A stretch of DNA of 64,000 nucleotides from Desulfofustis glycolicus DSM 9705 (GCF_900130015.1 NZ_FQXS01000006.1:121017-185016), one strand, 5' to 3'; shown: positions 36,066-45,590, counted from the first letter of the stretch. Notes: generated by a model from the letters alone, not told the origin. Numbers and translations: made by a program.

Positions 36066-37088
36066 ATGCGAATTGATCACCTCACCAACGGTGGCACCGC
36101 CTCGACGGCTGCCGCAACCCCTTTGATCGACAACCATGGCCGATTGATCACCTATCTGCGATTGGCCATTACCGACCGTTGCAACCTGCGGTGTCGCTAT
36201 TGTATGCCGGAGCAGGGGGTGGAGCCGATCGCCCATGATCAGACCCTGAGCTATGAAGAGCTTGAACGGTTGGTGGCAATCGGTCTGTCCATGGGTATCA
36301 CCAAAGTTCGTGTGACCGGAGGCGAGCCGTTTGTCCGGCGCGGCTGCATCGATTTTCTGGAACGGTTGAAACGCAGGCACCCGCGCATACGGGTTTACGT
36401 AACGACCAACGGAGTGGCGACGGCACCCTATCTGCCGCGATTGCAAGAGATCGGTATCGACGGTATCAACCTGAGCCTGGATACCCTCGACCGTGCTCGT
36501 TTCTTTGCGATTACCCGCCGCGACCGACTCGACCACGTACTTGCCACCTTCCATGGTGCATTGGCCCGCGGCATCAAGCTGAAGATCAACAGTGTCGTCG
36601 ATGAGGATACCAGCGATGCGGAAATCGTCGCGTTAGGCGATCTTGCCCGGGGCAACCCATTGGACCTGAGGTTTATCGAAAAGATGCCGTTTTCCGGCAG
36701 CCCGTTCAGACCGGCCGGGCCGGTCCTGTACGATCGACTACAGATGCTGTTTCCCGGACTCTCGGAGATCAGGCAGGCGGAGATCGCCACGGCGCGACGT
36801 TTCGGTCTGCCTGGTTTTCGCGGGAGTATTGGCATAATCCAAGGGCAATCCCGGCAGTTTTGCGCAACCTGCAACAAGATCCGCATCACCCCGCCGGGTA
36901 TGCTGAAGACCTGTCTTTATGACGACGGTGTGCTTGATCTCCGGGCACTGCTTCGTTGTGGTGCCTCGGATGAAGCGATTAGCGGCGCCATCAGGGATTG
37001 TGTCGGGCATCGTTTTGCCGACGGCCACGAAACCGAAAAGAGCCAGCAAAACCATGACGACCCGTCTATGGCGACCATTGGCGGCTAG
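36066..37088 (+). CDS. moaA: GTP 3',8-cyclase MoaA
   Basis: Radical SAM enzyme of the first step of molybdopterin synthesis. 340 residues. SAM cluster motif Cys-x3-Cys-x2-Cys in RCNLRCRYCMP near residue 42, GGEPFVR, and the second cluster near the end (FCATCNKIRIT ... KTCLY). The usual C-terminal GG of MoaA is present as IGG at the very end. The ATG at 36066 is used because AAGGAG ends five bases before it; a GTG two codons upstream overlaps that site. Followed by moeA after 11 bases. Confidence 0.95.
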   Translation: MRIDHLTNGGTASTAAATPLIDNHGRLITYLRLAITDRCNLRCRYCMPEQGVEPIAHDQTLSYEELERLVAIGLSMGITKVRVTGGEPFVRRGCIDFLERLKRRHPRIRVYVTTNGVATAPYLPRLQEIGIDGINLSLDTLDRARFFAITRRDRLDHVLATFHGALARGIKLKINSVVDEDTSDAEIVALGDLARGNPLDLRFIEKMPFSGSPFRPAGPVLYDRLQMLFPGLSEIRQAEIATARRFGLPGFRGSIGIIQGQSRQFCATCNKIRITPPGMLKTCLYDDGVLDLRALLRCGASDEAISGAIRDCVGHRFADGHETEKSQQNHDDPSMATIGG

Positions 37089-37099
37089 GGGGTGAGGCG

Positions 37100-38308
37100 A
37101 TGATATCCGTACAGGAGGCGCTGCAGATTCTGCAGGACAATATCCCGCCGGCACGTCGAGCCATAGTGCCGCTTGAGGCTGCCTATGGAAACTTTCTCTA
37201 CGAGGACCAGATCGCACCCGAGCCGTCGCCACGCTATACCAATTCGGCGATGGACGGATTTGCGGTGCGCTGGGCCGATTGTGCCCATGCAACCCGGGAG
37301 CATCCCGTTGCTCTGGAATTGATCGGCGAGAGTCAGGCCGGGATACCGTTCGACGGCCTGGTCCGTGGCGGATTGGCGGTCAGGATCAGCACCGGTGCGG
37401 TCCTGCCGGACGGGGCTGATACCGTAATTCGCCAAGAAGATACCAGAGAAACGGGCGATCGTGTCGAGATCCTGGCCATCCAAGCCCTGGGGCAGGACGT
37501 GCGACGCCAGGGGGAAGAGTTTCACGCCGGCGATCTGCTGCTGGCCAGGGGTACCCGTCTGGCAGCCCGGGAACTGGCGCTGCTCGCTGCCTTCGGCATT
37601 TGCTTGGTGCCGGTCCATGTCCAGCCGCAGGTGGCGCTGCTGGTAACCGGCACCGAACTGGCCCGTCCCGACGACCAGCAGATCAAGCCCCACCAGATCA
37701 GGGACTCCAATTCCATCATGCTGGCCAGTGCCGTCAGAGACGCCGGGGCCATCCTGCGCTCGATTGTGCGGGTCAGTGACAGTCCGGAAGAAACCATCGT
37801 CGCGATCGAGCAGGCAGTTGCCGCCGATGTTGACGTCATTCTCTGTTCCGGCGGTGTCTCCGTCGGCCAGCACGACCACGTCAAAGAGGGTGCTCTGACC
37901 GCCGGGTTTACCGAGCTGTTCTGGAAGATCAGTCAAAAGCCGGGCAAGCCGCTGCTTGCCTGTCGCCAGGGTAATACCCTGCTGTTCGGACTGCCGGGCA
38001 ACCCGGTGTCGGCGTTTATGTGTTTCAGCAACTATGTGCGGCCGGTTCTGGCCACCTTGCAGGGAACCTCATCGGTGAGCAGGACGCTGACCGCTCGCTC
38101 CCCGGAGCGGGTGGCCAATACCGGCAAGCGAACCAATTTCATCCGCGTCACCGTCGAAGAGCATCCCAACGAATTGGCGGTTATTCGGGAAATGGCTCGA
38201 CAGGGTTCGCATATGCTCAGTTCCATTGTCCATGCCGACGGCTACATCGTCCTGGAGCCGGGAGAAGTGCTCGAGGCGAATGGCCTGATCGAGGTTGTTT
38301 TATTTTAA
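37100..38308 (+). CDS. moeA: Molybdopterin molybdenumtransferase MoeA
   Basis: 402 residues with intact family motifs: NSAMDGFAV near residue 50, CSGGVSVGQHD, KPGKPLL and LFGLPGNPVSAF. It is the canonical MoeA of this window, in an operon with moaA and the MOSC gene, downstream of the candidate Moco riboswitch. The other moeA-like gene (20645-21928) is more diverged. Confidence 0.96.
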   Translation: MISVQEALQILQDNIPPARRAIVPLEAAYGNFLYEDQIAPEPSPRYTNSAMDGFAVRWADCAHATREHPVALELIGESQAGIPFDGLVRGGLAVRISTGAVLPDGADTVIRQEDTRETGDRVEILAIQALGQDVRRQGEEFHAGDLLLARGTRLAARELALLAAFGICLVPVHVQPQVALLVTGTELARPDDQQIKPHQIRDSNSIMLASAVRDAGAILRSIVRVSDSPEETIVAIEQAVAADVDVILCSGGVSVGQHDHVKEGALTAGFTELFWKISQKPGKPLLACRQGNTLLFGLPGNPVSAFMCFSNYVRPVLATLQGTSSVSRTLTARSPERVANTGKRTNFIRVTVEEHPNELAVIREMARQGSHMLSSIVHADGYIVLEPGEVLEANGLIEVVLF

Positions 38309-38329
38309 AGGTTCCCTAAGGAGATAACC

Positions 38330-38764
38330 ATGGCCCGGGTAGAAGCACTGTGCATCAGCGACCGAAAAGGCGCGGTCAAGACGGCGGTTCCACAGGCGGT
38401 CTTCAAGCAGGGATGGGGCATTGAGGATGATGCCCATGCCGGTGCCTGGCACCGCCAGGTGTCTTTGTTGGCCGGAGAGAGTATCGATCGGGTCAAAGAG
38501 CTGCTACCTGAATTGGAGCAGGGCGCTTTCGCCGAAAACATTATCACTCGCGAACTTGATCTGGCGACCCTGCCGATTGGGAATAGGCTGCGTATCGGTG
38601 ACTCGGTGGAAGTGGAAATCACGCAAATAGGCAAAGAATGTCACAACAGCGGCTGCGCCATTAAAAAGGCGACCGGTGACTGTATTATGCCGCGCGAAGG
38701 GGTTTTTGCCAAAGTGCTGGTCGGCGGCACCGTCACCACCGGTGATACGATTGTCAGGCTCTGA
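38330..38764 (+). CDS. MOSC-domain protein
   Basis: 144 residues, a stand-alone MOSC domain of the type encoded with moa/moe genes in anaerobes. Visible features: DDAHAGAWHRQVSLL, GAFAENIITRELDL, and the cysteine-containing GKECHNSGCAIKKATGDCIMPREGVFAKV. MOSC domains act in sulfur or metal handling for molybdenum cofactor; the exact step is unknown. Start preceded by AAGGAGATAACC. Third gene of the moaA operon. Confidence 0.9.
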   Translation: MARVEALCISDRKGAVKTAVPQAVFKQGWGIEDDAHAGAWHRQVSLLAGESIDRVKELLPELEQGAFAENIITRELDLATLPIGNRLRIGDSVEVEITQIGKECHNSGCAIKKATGDCIMPREGVFAKVLVGGTVTTGDTIVRL

Positions 38765-38807
38765 CGCGTTTGACCCTGAAAGATGGCGGGCAGAAACGGC
38801 CGGCCGG

Positions 38808-40091
38808 TCAGAAAGGCAGATATCCTTTGATTACCCCGTCGACCCGGCGATCGAGTGCGGTTTCATCCAGCGATGCAAGTTCGGTAAACAGGTTCGGTGC
38901 CATGGCAACAAAGGCGGAGACCAGCACCGGATCGAAGCGTAAGCCGGACTCCTGCTCGATGGAGCGCAGTCCCGTTGCAAGATCCACCGGGTCACGGCCC
39001 GGTCCGGGGACGGTCAGCGCGTCGAAGTGTTCGGCAATGGCCAGAATTCTGGCGCCGATCGGAATTGCCTGTCCGGACAAGCCGGCCGGATAGCCGGTGC
39101 CGTCGTAGTGTTCGTGACAGCTGCGCACGATCGGCTCCGCTTCCCGCAACCAACGATATCGTTTGATCTCTTTGAGCAGCCGTTTATGCATTGCCGACAG
39201 TTGCTTGCTGATTCCGTGTTGCTGCTCTTCCCGCTTGCTCACCACCTCGTCGGGCCGCCCCTGTCGGTCCAGTCCGTGCAGAAATGCTGCCTGGATCAGG
39301 CCGCGGATCGTGATTCGCGCCACTCCCTGCTGCTCGGCCAAAGAAGCTGCGTAGACCACCAAGCGGTGCTGATGATGGGCACTGGTGGCGGTGTCTGCTG
39401 CGGCCAGCGTTTTGGCCAGTTTTTTCAGCAAAAACCCCGCGGCTCGGTTCGCGTCGCCGCTGCCGGCAATCAGCTGGCGTTGCAGCAGGACCATGGCCGG
39501 ATAAAACAGCAGACCGCAGACCGCCAGAGCGGCACAGGCCAGCGCGCCGGTCAGTCCGGACCAGCGAAGTGTGGCGGTGGTATCGTCCAGGGATAACCGG
39601 TAAAGGCCGTCCAGGTAGCCGATGACTCGGTTGCTTCGGGCATCGCGCAATGGGATGAGGACCTGCCGGTAGAATCGTTTGTCGGAAAAATGTAGCCGGC
39701 CGGCAGCAGCCTCGGAAGCGAACGATGGCGGGGTTGTTGCCGAGAATGCTGCGGCCCGGGCGGCGCCGTCTTCGCGATCGCCGCTGAAAAGTGCTCGCTG
39801 GTCGGCTGTTGTCACCGTGACCTGAATGAATGAGCTCTGCTCCAGGGCGTCGCGCAGGAGGTGCTCGGTCACCTCTGGGGGGAGCGCTTCCGGGGTTCTG
39901 CCTGTCAGGGCGATGACGCCGGCAAACAGACCGCTTTGGTGCTCGGCGCCGCGCAGCATGGTATCGGCCAGGCGCTGATACTCGAGGTAGAGCAGGGCCG
40001 CGATGGTAAGCAGCATGGCAAGCAGACAGGCCGCGCCGATTCTGCGCAGCAGGCGGAAATGAATTTCTCTTTTAAAGAGTGGCGGTTTCAT
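38808..40091 (-). CDS. Membrane HD-GYP-like protein with degenerate HD motif
   Basis: 427 residues. Membrane segment at about 14-38, periplasmic sensor part, second segment at about 175-200 (LTGALACAALAVCGLLFYPAM), then an HD-GYP-like domain. The GYP motif is intact (HEHYDGTGYPAGL), but the metal-binding HD pair reads LHGLDRQG instead of LHDIGK and DxFDAL reads EHFDAL. c-di-GMP hydrolysis is therefore doubtful; a binding role is possible. Convergent with the MOSC gene. Confidence 0.85.
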   Translation of the reverse strand: MKPPLFKREIHFRLLRRIGAACLLAMLLTIAALLYLEYQRLADTMLRGAEHQSGLFAGVIALTGRTPEALPPEVTEHLLRDALEQSSFIQVTVTTADQRALFSGDREDGAARAAAFSATTPPSFASEAAAGRLHFSDKRFYRQVLIPLRDARSNRVIGYLDGLYRLSLDDTTATLRWSGLTGALACAALAVCGLLFYPAMVLLQRQLIAGSGDANRAAGFLLKKLAKTLAAADTATSAHHQHRLVVYAASLAEQQGVARITIRGLIQAAFLHGLDRQGRPDEVVSKREEQQHGISKQLSAMHKRLLKEIKRYRWLREAEPIVRSCHEHYDGTGYPAGLSGQAIPIGARILAIAEHFDALTVPGPGRDPVDLATGLRSIEQESGLRFDPVLVSAFVAMAPNLFTELASLDETALDRRVDGVIKGYLPF

Positions 40092-40350
40092 CGTAACCCA
40101 AAAAAGCGTGCCGGGGTGTCCGCACCCCGCTGTCGGTGTAGCGACGGATTATACCGCTCCAGGCTCTGCCTGGCGGCGTCACGTTCGGCGCACTCTACCA
40201 TCGGCGATGGCAAATGACAAACATTGAGATGCAGGTCGAAGTGAGATGGCATCCGGCACGTTGCCAGAGAGAGCGCGGCGGGATGCTCGTGGTGGATGGC
40301 AGAGTGAGGAGTTCTGCTTGGGCGCGGGGAGGTTTGGAGAACAAAGGAGG

Positions 40351-40388
40351 GCGGCCGCCACTTCGGTTGCACTGAAGTGAGCGGCCGC
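40351..40388 (-). terminator. Long GC-rich hairpin after rubrerythrin
   Basis: Arms GCGGCCGCCACTTC and GAAGTGAGCGGCCGC form a stem of about 14 pairs with one bulge. It begins 28 bases past the rubrerythrin stop; only a weak T stretch follows on that strand. Probably a terminator or RNA-stabilising hairpin. The rest of the 325-base gap 40092-40416 holds no recognisable gene. Confidence 0.5.
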
Positions 40389-40416
40389 TCCCGGCGGTAT
40401 CAGGACAAGCCAGTGC

Positions 40417-40944
40417 CTACAGATCCTTGTGCAGATCGGCGGGTTCGTAATATTCTTTCGGGTGTTCGCATGACGGGCATTTGGTCGGCGGTTCCGTTCC
40501 TTCGTGGATGTAGCCGCAGAGAGTGCACTTCCATTTGATCGGCTGGTCGCGTTTGAAGACCGTACCGTTCTCCACCCGAGCCAGCAGCTTCTTGTAGCGT
40601 TCCCGGTGTTCGGCCTCGACTTTGCCGATCATCTCGAACTTGATTGCCGCTTCCATGTTGCCCTCTTCCTTGGCCACCTTGGCGAATTCGGGGTACATGC
40701 TCGAGGTCTCGTAATCCTCACCATCGATCGCTTCTTTCAGGTTGGCAACGGTGTCGCCGATACCGCCGAGTAGCTTGAAATGATCGTTGGCATGACGCAT
40801 TTCGTTGATCGCGGTCTCTTCAAAGAGGTTGGCGATATAATGGTAACCTTCCTTGCGGGCGACCTTGGCGAAAAACGTGTACTTGTTACGCGCCATGGAC
40901 TCGCCGGCAAACGCCTCTTTCAGATTTTCAGTAGTCTTGCTCAT
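40417..40944 (-). CDS. Rubrerythrin
   Basis: Cytosolic non-haem iron peroxidase protecting anaerobes from hydrogen peroxide. 175 residues: ferritin-like four-helix domain with Glu/His ligands (LKEAFAGESMARNKY, EETAINEMRHANDHF, KVEAEHRERY) and a C-terminal rubredoxin-like domain with WKCTLCGYIHEG and KCPSCEHPKEYYE. The ATG at 40944 follows AAGGAGAATTAC; a longer upstream frame is not coding. A Fur/PerR-like box lies about 70 bases upstream. Confidence 0.96.
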   Translation of the reverse strand: MSKTTENLKEAFAGESMARNKYTFFAKVARKEGYHYIANLFEETAINEMRHANDHFKLLGGIGDTVANLKEAIDGEDYETSSMYPEFAKVAKEEGNMEAAIKFEMIGKVEAEHRERYKKLLARVENGTVFKRDQPIKWKCTLCGYIHEGTEPPTKCPSCEHPKEYYEPADLHKDL

Positions 40945-41012
40945 GTAATTCTCCTTTGCTGATTCGTTGGTTGCGGGCCCGTCGGGACGAGACCGTAAAA
41001 TCAAACTTTGTC

Positions 41013-41031
41013 GATAATGATAACTTTTACT
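41013..41031 (-). promoter_or_regulatory. Fur/PerR-type box upstream of rubrerythrin
   Basis: GATAATGATAACTTTTACT matches 14 of 19 positions of the classic Fur consensus (GATAATGATAATCATTATC). It lies within the presumed promoter of rubrerythrin, a gene known to be controlled by PerR in Desulfovibrio. Which regulator binds is not determined. Confidence 0.45.
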
Positions 41032-41166
41032 AATAAATGCAAGAGAAATCTCCACAGCTCGGCGAAAAGACCAATCATTTCCGGTTATCTCCCCATCTCG
41101 TTGGAGGGTCCTTCAACAGGCATAAGAACAGCTTCATCCGGAAATTGTCTGTAGCGTAAAAGACAT

Positions 41167-41793
41167 TCACGGTTGCCCGATCGGTGATACGGTGACCACC
41201 GGTTGCAAAGAGAGAACAAGCGCCTGGGGGACGGCGGCAATATCCACGGGCTGCAGGTCGACGGTCAATTTCCGGTCGCCGGTTTCGGTCACCAGCGGTT
41301 CAAGGCGGTCGATGATGACCGGGAATTCTCTGCCGTTGAACAGGCCGGCGAGCAGTGCCGCGGTATCGGAGGCTTGACCGGTGGCCTGCCCGTCGTTCTG
41401 CTGGCTGACCCGGGGGACAATGAACAGAGTCTGCTGCGGTCGGTCGTACCGTAGCGTCGCCGTCAGCGCAAAATCCAGATCGGCCGAGCCGATGTTGACG
41501 CGAAGCTGGTGACCGGCAATGCTGGTGTTGACCTGCAGGTCGCTGCCGGTCAGGCCGATCAGTGCCGACACGCTGCCGTCACTCAGCTGCAGCTCATCGA
41601 TCGACGTGACGGTAATCGAACCGGTGAGGGAACCGTCCGGCTGATCGATGGGAATCGGCAGGGTCTTGTGCAAGATGTCGGCGAGCGTCGCTTCGGGCAG
41701 GTGCAGCGTGACCGGTTCGCTGTCGGCCGCTGAGCGGCCGGTTGCTCCGAAGAGAAGAACGAGGATCGAGAAGACAAGATATGTTAATCGCAT
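41167..41793 (-). CDS. Exported protein of unknown function
   Basis: 208 residues from the ATG at 41793. Signal peptide MRLTYLVFSILVLLFGATGR with a likely Ala-x-Ala cut near SAADSEP. The mature part is mainly beta strand (VTLHLPEATLADILHKTLPI, then repeated amphipathic strands), with no cysteine or membrane segment, and resembles periplasmic lipid-binding-type folds such as DUF1439 only in general pattern. No lipobox. I do not recognise the family. Upstream in-frame codons are basic and Pro-rich and are probably not coding. Confidence 0.7.
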   Translation of the reverse strand: MRLTYLVFSILVLLFGATGRSAADSEPVTLHLPEATLADILHKTLPIPIDQPDGSLTGSITVTSIDELQLSDGSVSALIGLTGSDLQVNTSIAGHQLRVNIGSADLDFALTATLRYDRPQQTLFIVPRVSQQNDGQATGQASDTAALLAGLFNGREFPVIIDRLEPLVTETGDRKLTVDLQPVDIAAVPQALVLSLQPVVTVSPIGQP

Positions 41794-42017
41794 GGCGGTG
41801 CCACTCCTTGTGACCGGGGTGACCGGTCTGTAATGGGGTTGGCTGACGGGAACCGACGCCGACATCTCAGCTCCTGATGCTCCGGGAAAGATTGTGTCGG
41901 ACCGGCGAAATTCGGTGCACTCTGCTCAGAGCGTAATATAATCGAATCGTTGCCACAAGGCACCTCTGATCGGCTTCTCCTAAATCCGTGCACTGTGAAT
42001 ATGAAAAAAACCGAGAT

Positions 42018-43367
42018 ATGGTAACACTGACTGTCAGTTCGGATTGCCTGCTGGAGGGACTCGATCCCACTGTCGAGCAGGCGATCAAAGAAAAACTGAC
42101 CATCGATAACCCTCAGTATATTGCTGCCAAGCGCTATGGCCGGTGGATCGGCAAACGATTGAAACCGACTTTGCATTATTACGAACAGGTGGCGGCAGGC
42201 CTGCGCTTTCCGCGTGGCTTTTCCAACCAGGCGGTGCGGCTCTGCCGGCAGCAACTCGGGGAGGATCCGGTGATCGTCGACAACCGGCGATTGTTGGCCG
42301 AGCATGCCTTCTCGTTTCACGCTTCACTGCGTCCCTACCAGGACTACGCGGTACGGACCGTGTGTTCCCGTTCGTTTGGCGTGCTCGAGGCCGGGACCGG
42401 CAGCGGCAAGACGGTGATGGCCCTGGCGGTGGTCTGCCGGCGCCGGCAACCGACGCTGGTCATCGTGCACACCAAGGAACTGCTCTATCAATGGCGGGAG
42501 CGAGCCCGGGAATTTCTCGGAATCGAGGCCGGATTGGTCGGCGACGGTCGCTTCGATCTCAAGGAGTTGACGATCGCCATCGTCAATACGGCGCGAAAAC
42601 GGACCGCAGAGATGGTGCCGCATTTCGGCCAGCTGATCGTTGACGAATGTCACCGCGTGCCAGCCGCGCTGTTTACCGACGTGGTTTCCTGTTTCGATTC
42701 TCACTTCTTGCTCGGCCTGTCAGCAACTGCTTTTCGCAGCGATGAAGGGATGACCCGTCTGATTTACTATTTCATGGGCGATCGAATCCACACCGTCGAC
42801 CAGATGCATCTCAAGGTGACCGGCGCGGTGTTGCGCCCGAAGATCATCAGACGCCTCACCGATTTTTCCTATCGCTACCGGGGTGACTACCAGGCTTTAA
42901 TCTCGGCTCTGGCCAAGCATGAAGGAAGGAACCGCCAGATCGTCGACGATATCGTCCGGGCTGTGCAGCAGGACCCGACCGGGACGGCGCTGGTCGTCTC
43001 CGATCGTCTCAGCCACTGCCAGGTCTTTCACCACCTGTTGCAGCTCCATGGCGTTGAAGTGGTGCTGCTTACCGGACAGACGCCGCCCGAGCAGCGTGTC
43101 GACATCGTTTCCCGGGTCCGGGACGGCCGGGTCCAGGTATTGGTCGCCACCTTGCAACTGATCAGCGAAGGGTTCGACTGTTCCGGGTTGTCCAGTCTCT
43201 TCCTAACCACCCCGATCACCTTTGAAGGGCGATTGCTGCAGGTGATCGGCCGGATTCTGCGGCCGGCGGAAAACAAGTCGCCCTGCGTCTACGATTATGT
43301 CGACGAGGAGGTCGCCGCGCTGCGCCGTTCCGCCGCCGCCCGGCAGAAAATCTTGGCCCGGCTCTGA
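42018..43367 (+). CDS. Superfamily 2 DEAD/DEAH-like helicase (XPB/Rad25-like)
   Basis: About 449 residues. N-terminal basic domain of about 100 residues, then motor motifs: I GTGSGKTVMAL, II VDECHRVPAALF, III LGLSATAF, and in the second RecA domain VATLQLISEGFDCSGLSSL and QVIGRILRP. This domain order with a short N-terminal module is common in stand-alone bacterial helicases of the phage/restriction-like type, but no partner nuclease or methylase is adjacent. Role in DNA repair or RNA unwinding is open. Start at 42018 or a GTG at 41988. Confidence 0.9.
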   Translation: MVTLTVSSDCLLEGLDPTVEQAIKEKLTIDNPQYIAAKRYGRWIGKRLKPTLHYYEQVAAGLRFPRGFSNQAVRLCRQQLGEDPVIVDNRRLLAEHAFSFHASLRPYQDYAVRTVCSRSFGVLEAGTGSGKTVMALAVVCRRRQPTLVIVHTKELLYQWRERAREFLGIEAGLVGDGRFDLKELTIAIVNTARKRTAEMVPHFGQLIVDECHRVPAALFTDVVSCFDSHFLLGLSATAFRSDEGMTRLIYYFMGDRIHTVDQMHLKVTGAVLRPKIIRRLTDFSYRYRGDYQALISALAKHEGRNRQIVDDIVRAVQQDPTGTALVVSDRLSHCQVFHHLLQLHGVEVVLLTGQTPPEQRVDIVSRVRDGRVQVLVATLQLISEGFDCSGLSSLFLTTPITFEGRLLQVIGRILRPAENKSPCVYDYVDEEVAALRRSAAARQKILARL

Positions 43368-43575
43368 TTCGCGCCAAGTGAAAAGGATGGCCGGTCGGGC
43401 GACCGTTGCCGCATCATTTTCCGCAATTGATTGCACGATCGCTCGCAATGTTGTATACTGTAGGGCTCGTCGGCCCTATTTCCGCCATACTGACGCCGTG
43501 TTGCCTCGCAACCACGATGTACAGATCCCGACATAACCCTCACCGAATGACGCAGGCCGTTCGTTGGACACTTTT

Positions 43576-45381
43576 ATGCAGCAACCACTCATCCGTAATG
43601 TGGCGATCATCGCTCATGTCGATCACGGCAAGACGACGCTGGTCGACCAGCTTTTCAAACATTCTGGCATGTTCAGGGACAACCAGGTCGTTGCCGAACG
43701 CCTGATGGACTCACTCGATCTCGAACGTGAACGCGGTATCACCATCACCGCCAAAAACGGTTCCTACCATTTCGGTGACTATTGGATCAATATCATCGAC
43801 ACCCCGGGGCATGCCGATTTCGGCGGCCAGGTGGAGCGGGTGCTGCGCATGGCCGACGGCGCGTTGCTCCTCGTCGATGCCCAGGAAGGGCCGATGCCGC
43901 AGACTTATTTCGTGCTGAAGAAAGCACTGGAAAACCACCTGCCGGTGATCGTCGTCATCAACAAGATCGACAAGCCGGCTGCACGCTGCGAATGGGTGGT
44001 CGACCAGGTCTTCGACCTGTTCGTCAAGCTCAATGCCCCCGATGATATTCTCGATTTTCCGGTGGTCTACACGTCGGCCAAGCAGGGCTACGCATTGCTC
44101 GACCCAGGCGAACCGGTGGTCGACGGCGGCTCGATGGTCGCTATCTCGGAGATGATCGTTCAGCGCATTCCCGCCCCGGTCGGCTCGGTGGAAGCGCCGT
44201 TGCAGATGCAGGTCGGCACTATCGATTATTCGCCCTATCTCGGCCGTCTCGGTATCGGCAAAGTAATCAACGGCACGCTGTCGTTGAACCAGCCGATCGC
44301 CGTGGCCCGCCGGGACGGGTCGATTCGGCCGGTGCGCATCTCCAAGATCTATCGTTTCGACCGGGACCAGAAGGTCGCCGTCGAGGCCGCTTCGGTCGGC
44401 GAGATCGTCGCCGTCGCCGGTATGGATGATGTAACCGTCGGCGTCACCTTCACCGATCCGGATGATCCGCGGCCGCTGCCGCTGATCGATATCGATCCGC
44501 CGACCATCTCGATGGATATCATCCCCAATGACTCGCCGTTCGCCGGCAAAGAGGGCCGCTTCGTCACCTCCCGGCACCTCAAGGAGCGTCTGGATCGGGA
44601 AACCCTGGCCGATGTCGCCCTACAAGTGGAGCCGTTGCAGGACGGTGTCGGCTTCAAGGTTTCGGGGCGCGGCGAGTTGCACCTGTCGATCCTGATCGAG
44701 AAGATGCGCCGCGAGGGCTATGAACTGCAGGCCACCAGGCCGCGGGTCATCATGCGCCAGGAAGAGGGGCACCTCTGTGAACCGTACGAACGGCTTACGG
44801 TGGATGTTGACGAGTTATATCAGGGGGCGGTTATCGAGAAACTCGGTAAACTCAAGGGACAGCTCGAAGAGATGACTCAAAACCACGGCTTGACGAGGAT
44901 GGTCTTTATCATTCCGACCCGTGGCCTGCTCGGCTATCGCCCCCAGTTTATGACTGACACCAAGGGTATGGGCACCATGAGCTATGTCTTTGAAAGCTAC
45001 GGGCCGTATGCCGGAGATATCGTCAATCGGGTCAACGGCGCCCTGGTGGTCAAGGAACAGTGCGCCTCGGTGGCTTACGCGCTGTTTAACCTGCAGGAGC
45101 GCGGCACGCTCTTCATCAATCCCGGCGAGCCGCTTTATCCGGGCCAGATCATCGGCGAGCATTGCCGGACTGGGGATCTGACGGTCAACCCCGCCAAGGG
45201 CAAAAAACTGACCAACATGCGGGCTTCCGGTTCCGACGAGGCGGTAATTTTAACCCCGCCGCGGTTGCTGACGCTGGAAGACTGCATATCGTTTATCAAC
45301 GACGATGAGTTGGTCGAGGTAACACCGGCCTCGATCAGGCTGCGCAAACGGACCGGTGTAAAAGCAAGGGGAGAGCGATGA
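43576..45381 (+). CDS. typA: Ribosome-associated GTPase TypA/BipA
   Basis: Elongation-factor-like GTPase of ribosome biogenesis and stress adaptation. About 601 residues. G1 [11 protein letters not shown]2 RERGITI, G3 [11 protein letters not shown]4 NKIDKP, then EF-G-like domains and the TypA-specific end ([17 protein letters not shown]). Start at [19 protein letters not shown]. The stop codon overlaps the ATG of a small gene (see next entry). Confidence 0.97.
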   Translation: MQQPLIRNVAIIAHVDHGKTTLVDQLFKHSGMFRDNQVVAERLMDSLDLERERGITITAKNGSYHFGDYWINIIDTPGHADFGGQVERVLRMADGALLLVDAQEGPMPQTYFVLKKALENHLPVIVVINKIDKPAARCEWVVDQVFDLFVKLNAPDDILDFPVVYTSAKQGYALLDPGEPVVDGGSMVAISEMIVQRIPAPVGSVEAPLQMQVGTIDYSPYLGRLGIGKVINGTLSLNQPIAVARRDGSIRPVRISKIYRFDRDQKVAVEAASVGEIVAVAGMDDVTVGVTFTDPDDPRPLPLIDIDPPTISMDIIPNDSPFAGKEGRFVTSRHLKERLDRETLADVALQVEPLQDGVGFKVSGRGELHLSILIEKMRREGYELQATRPRVIMRQEEGHLCEPYERLTVDVDELYQGAVIEKLGKLKGQLEEMTQNHGLTRMVFIIPTRGLLGYRPQFMTDTKGMGTMSYVFESYGPYAGDIVNRVNGALVVKEQCASVAYALFNLQERGTLFINPGEPLYPGQIIGEHCRTGDLTVNPAKGKKLTNMRASGSDEAVILTPPRLLTLEDCISFINDDELVEVTPASIRLRKRTGVKARGER

Positions 45382-45539
45382 AAACGATAATCCTGCTGAT
45401 CGTTTCTCTGGCGGCAGGGATCGGCATGTTCGCGCTGATTGCCAAAAAATATGGCAGCGATTGTGTCCCTTGACTGATGCTCTACGGCTCCGTAGGCACG
45501 GGGCTGCTCGTTTTCTGGCTGCTGAACGTGCTTATCTAA
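45378..45539 (+). CDS. Candidate selenoprotein: small two-helix membrane protein with in-frame UGA (CxxU)
   Basis: ATG at 45378 overlaps the typA stop (ATGA) and is preceded by AAGGGGAGAGCG. The frame reads a hydrophobic helix ([20 protein letters not shown]), then IAKKYGSDCVP, a TGA at 45471-45473, then LMLYGSVGTGLLVFWLLNVL-Ile and TAA at 45537-45539. After the TGA codon use stays strongly G/C at third positions and encodes a second membrane helix, so translation through it is likely. Cys29-Val-Pro-Sec32 would be a CxxU redox pair. A hairpin CTACG-GCTC-CGTAG begins nine bases after the TGA, in the place of a bacterial SECIS. 53 residues if read through, 31 if not. Function unknown. Confidence 0.6.
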
Positions 45540-45590
45540 CACCCACGACGGGAAGTCACAACGAACAATGAAAATCGGCTTTATGGTCGG

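Noticed and set aside
35793..36554. Minus-strand frame covering the Moco leader and the moaA start
   Set aside because: Antisense to the riboswitch candidate and moaA; no recognisable domain.
42001..42024. Seven-codon frame MKKTEIW just before the helicase, as a regulatory leader peptide
   Set aside because: No ribosome-binding site of its own and no attenuator; overlap with the helicase start looks accidental.
45378..45473. 31-residue protein ending at the TGA
   Set aside because: Possible, but the sequence after the TGA keeps coding bias and a second membrane helix, so the read-through form is preferred.
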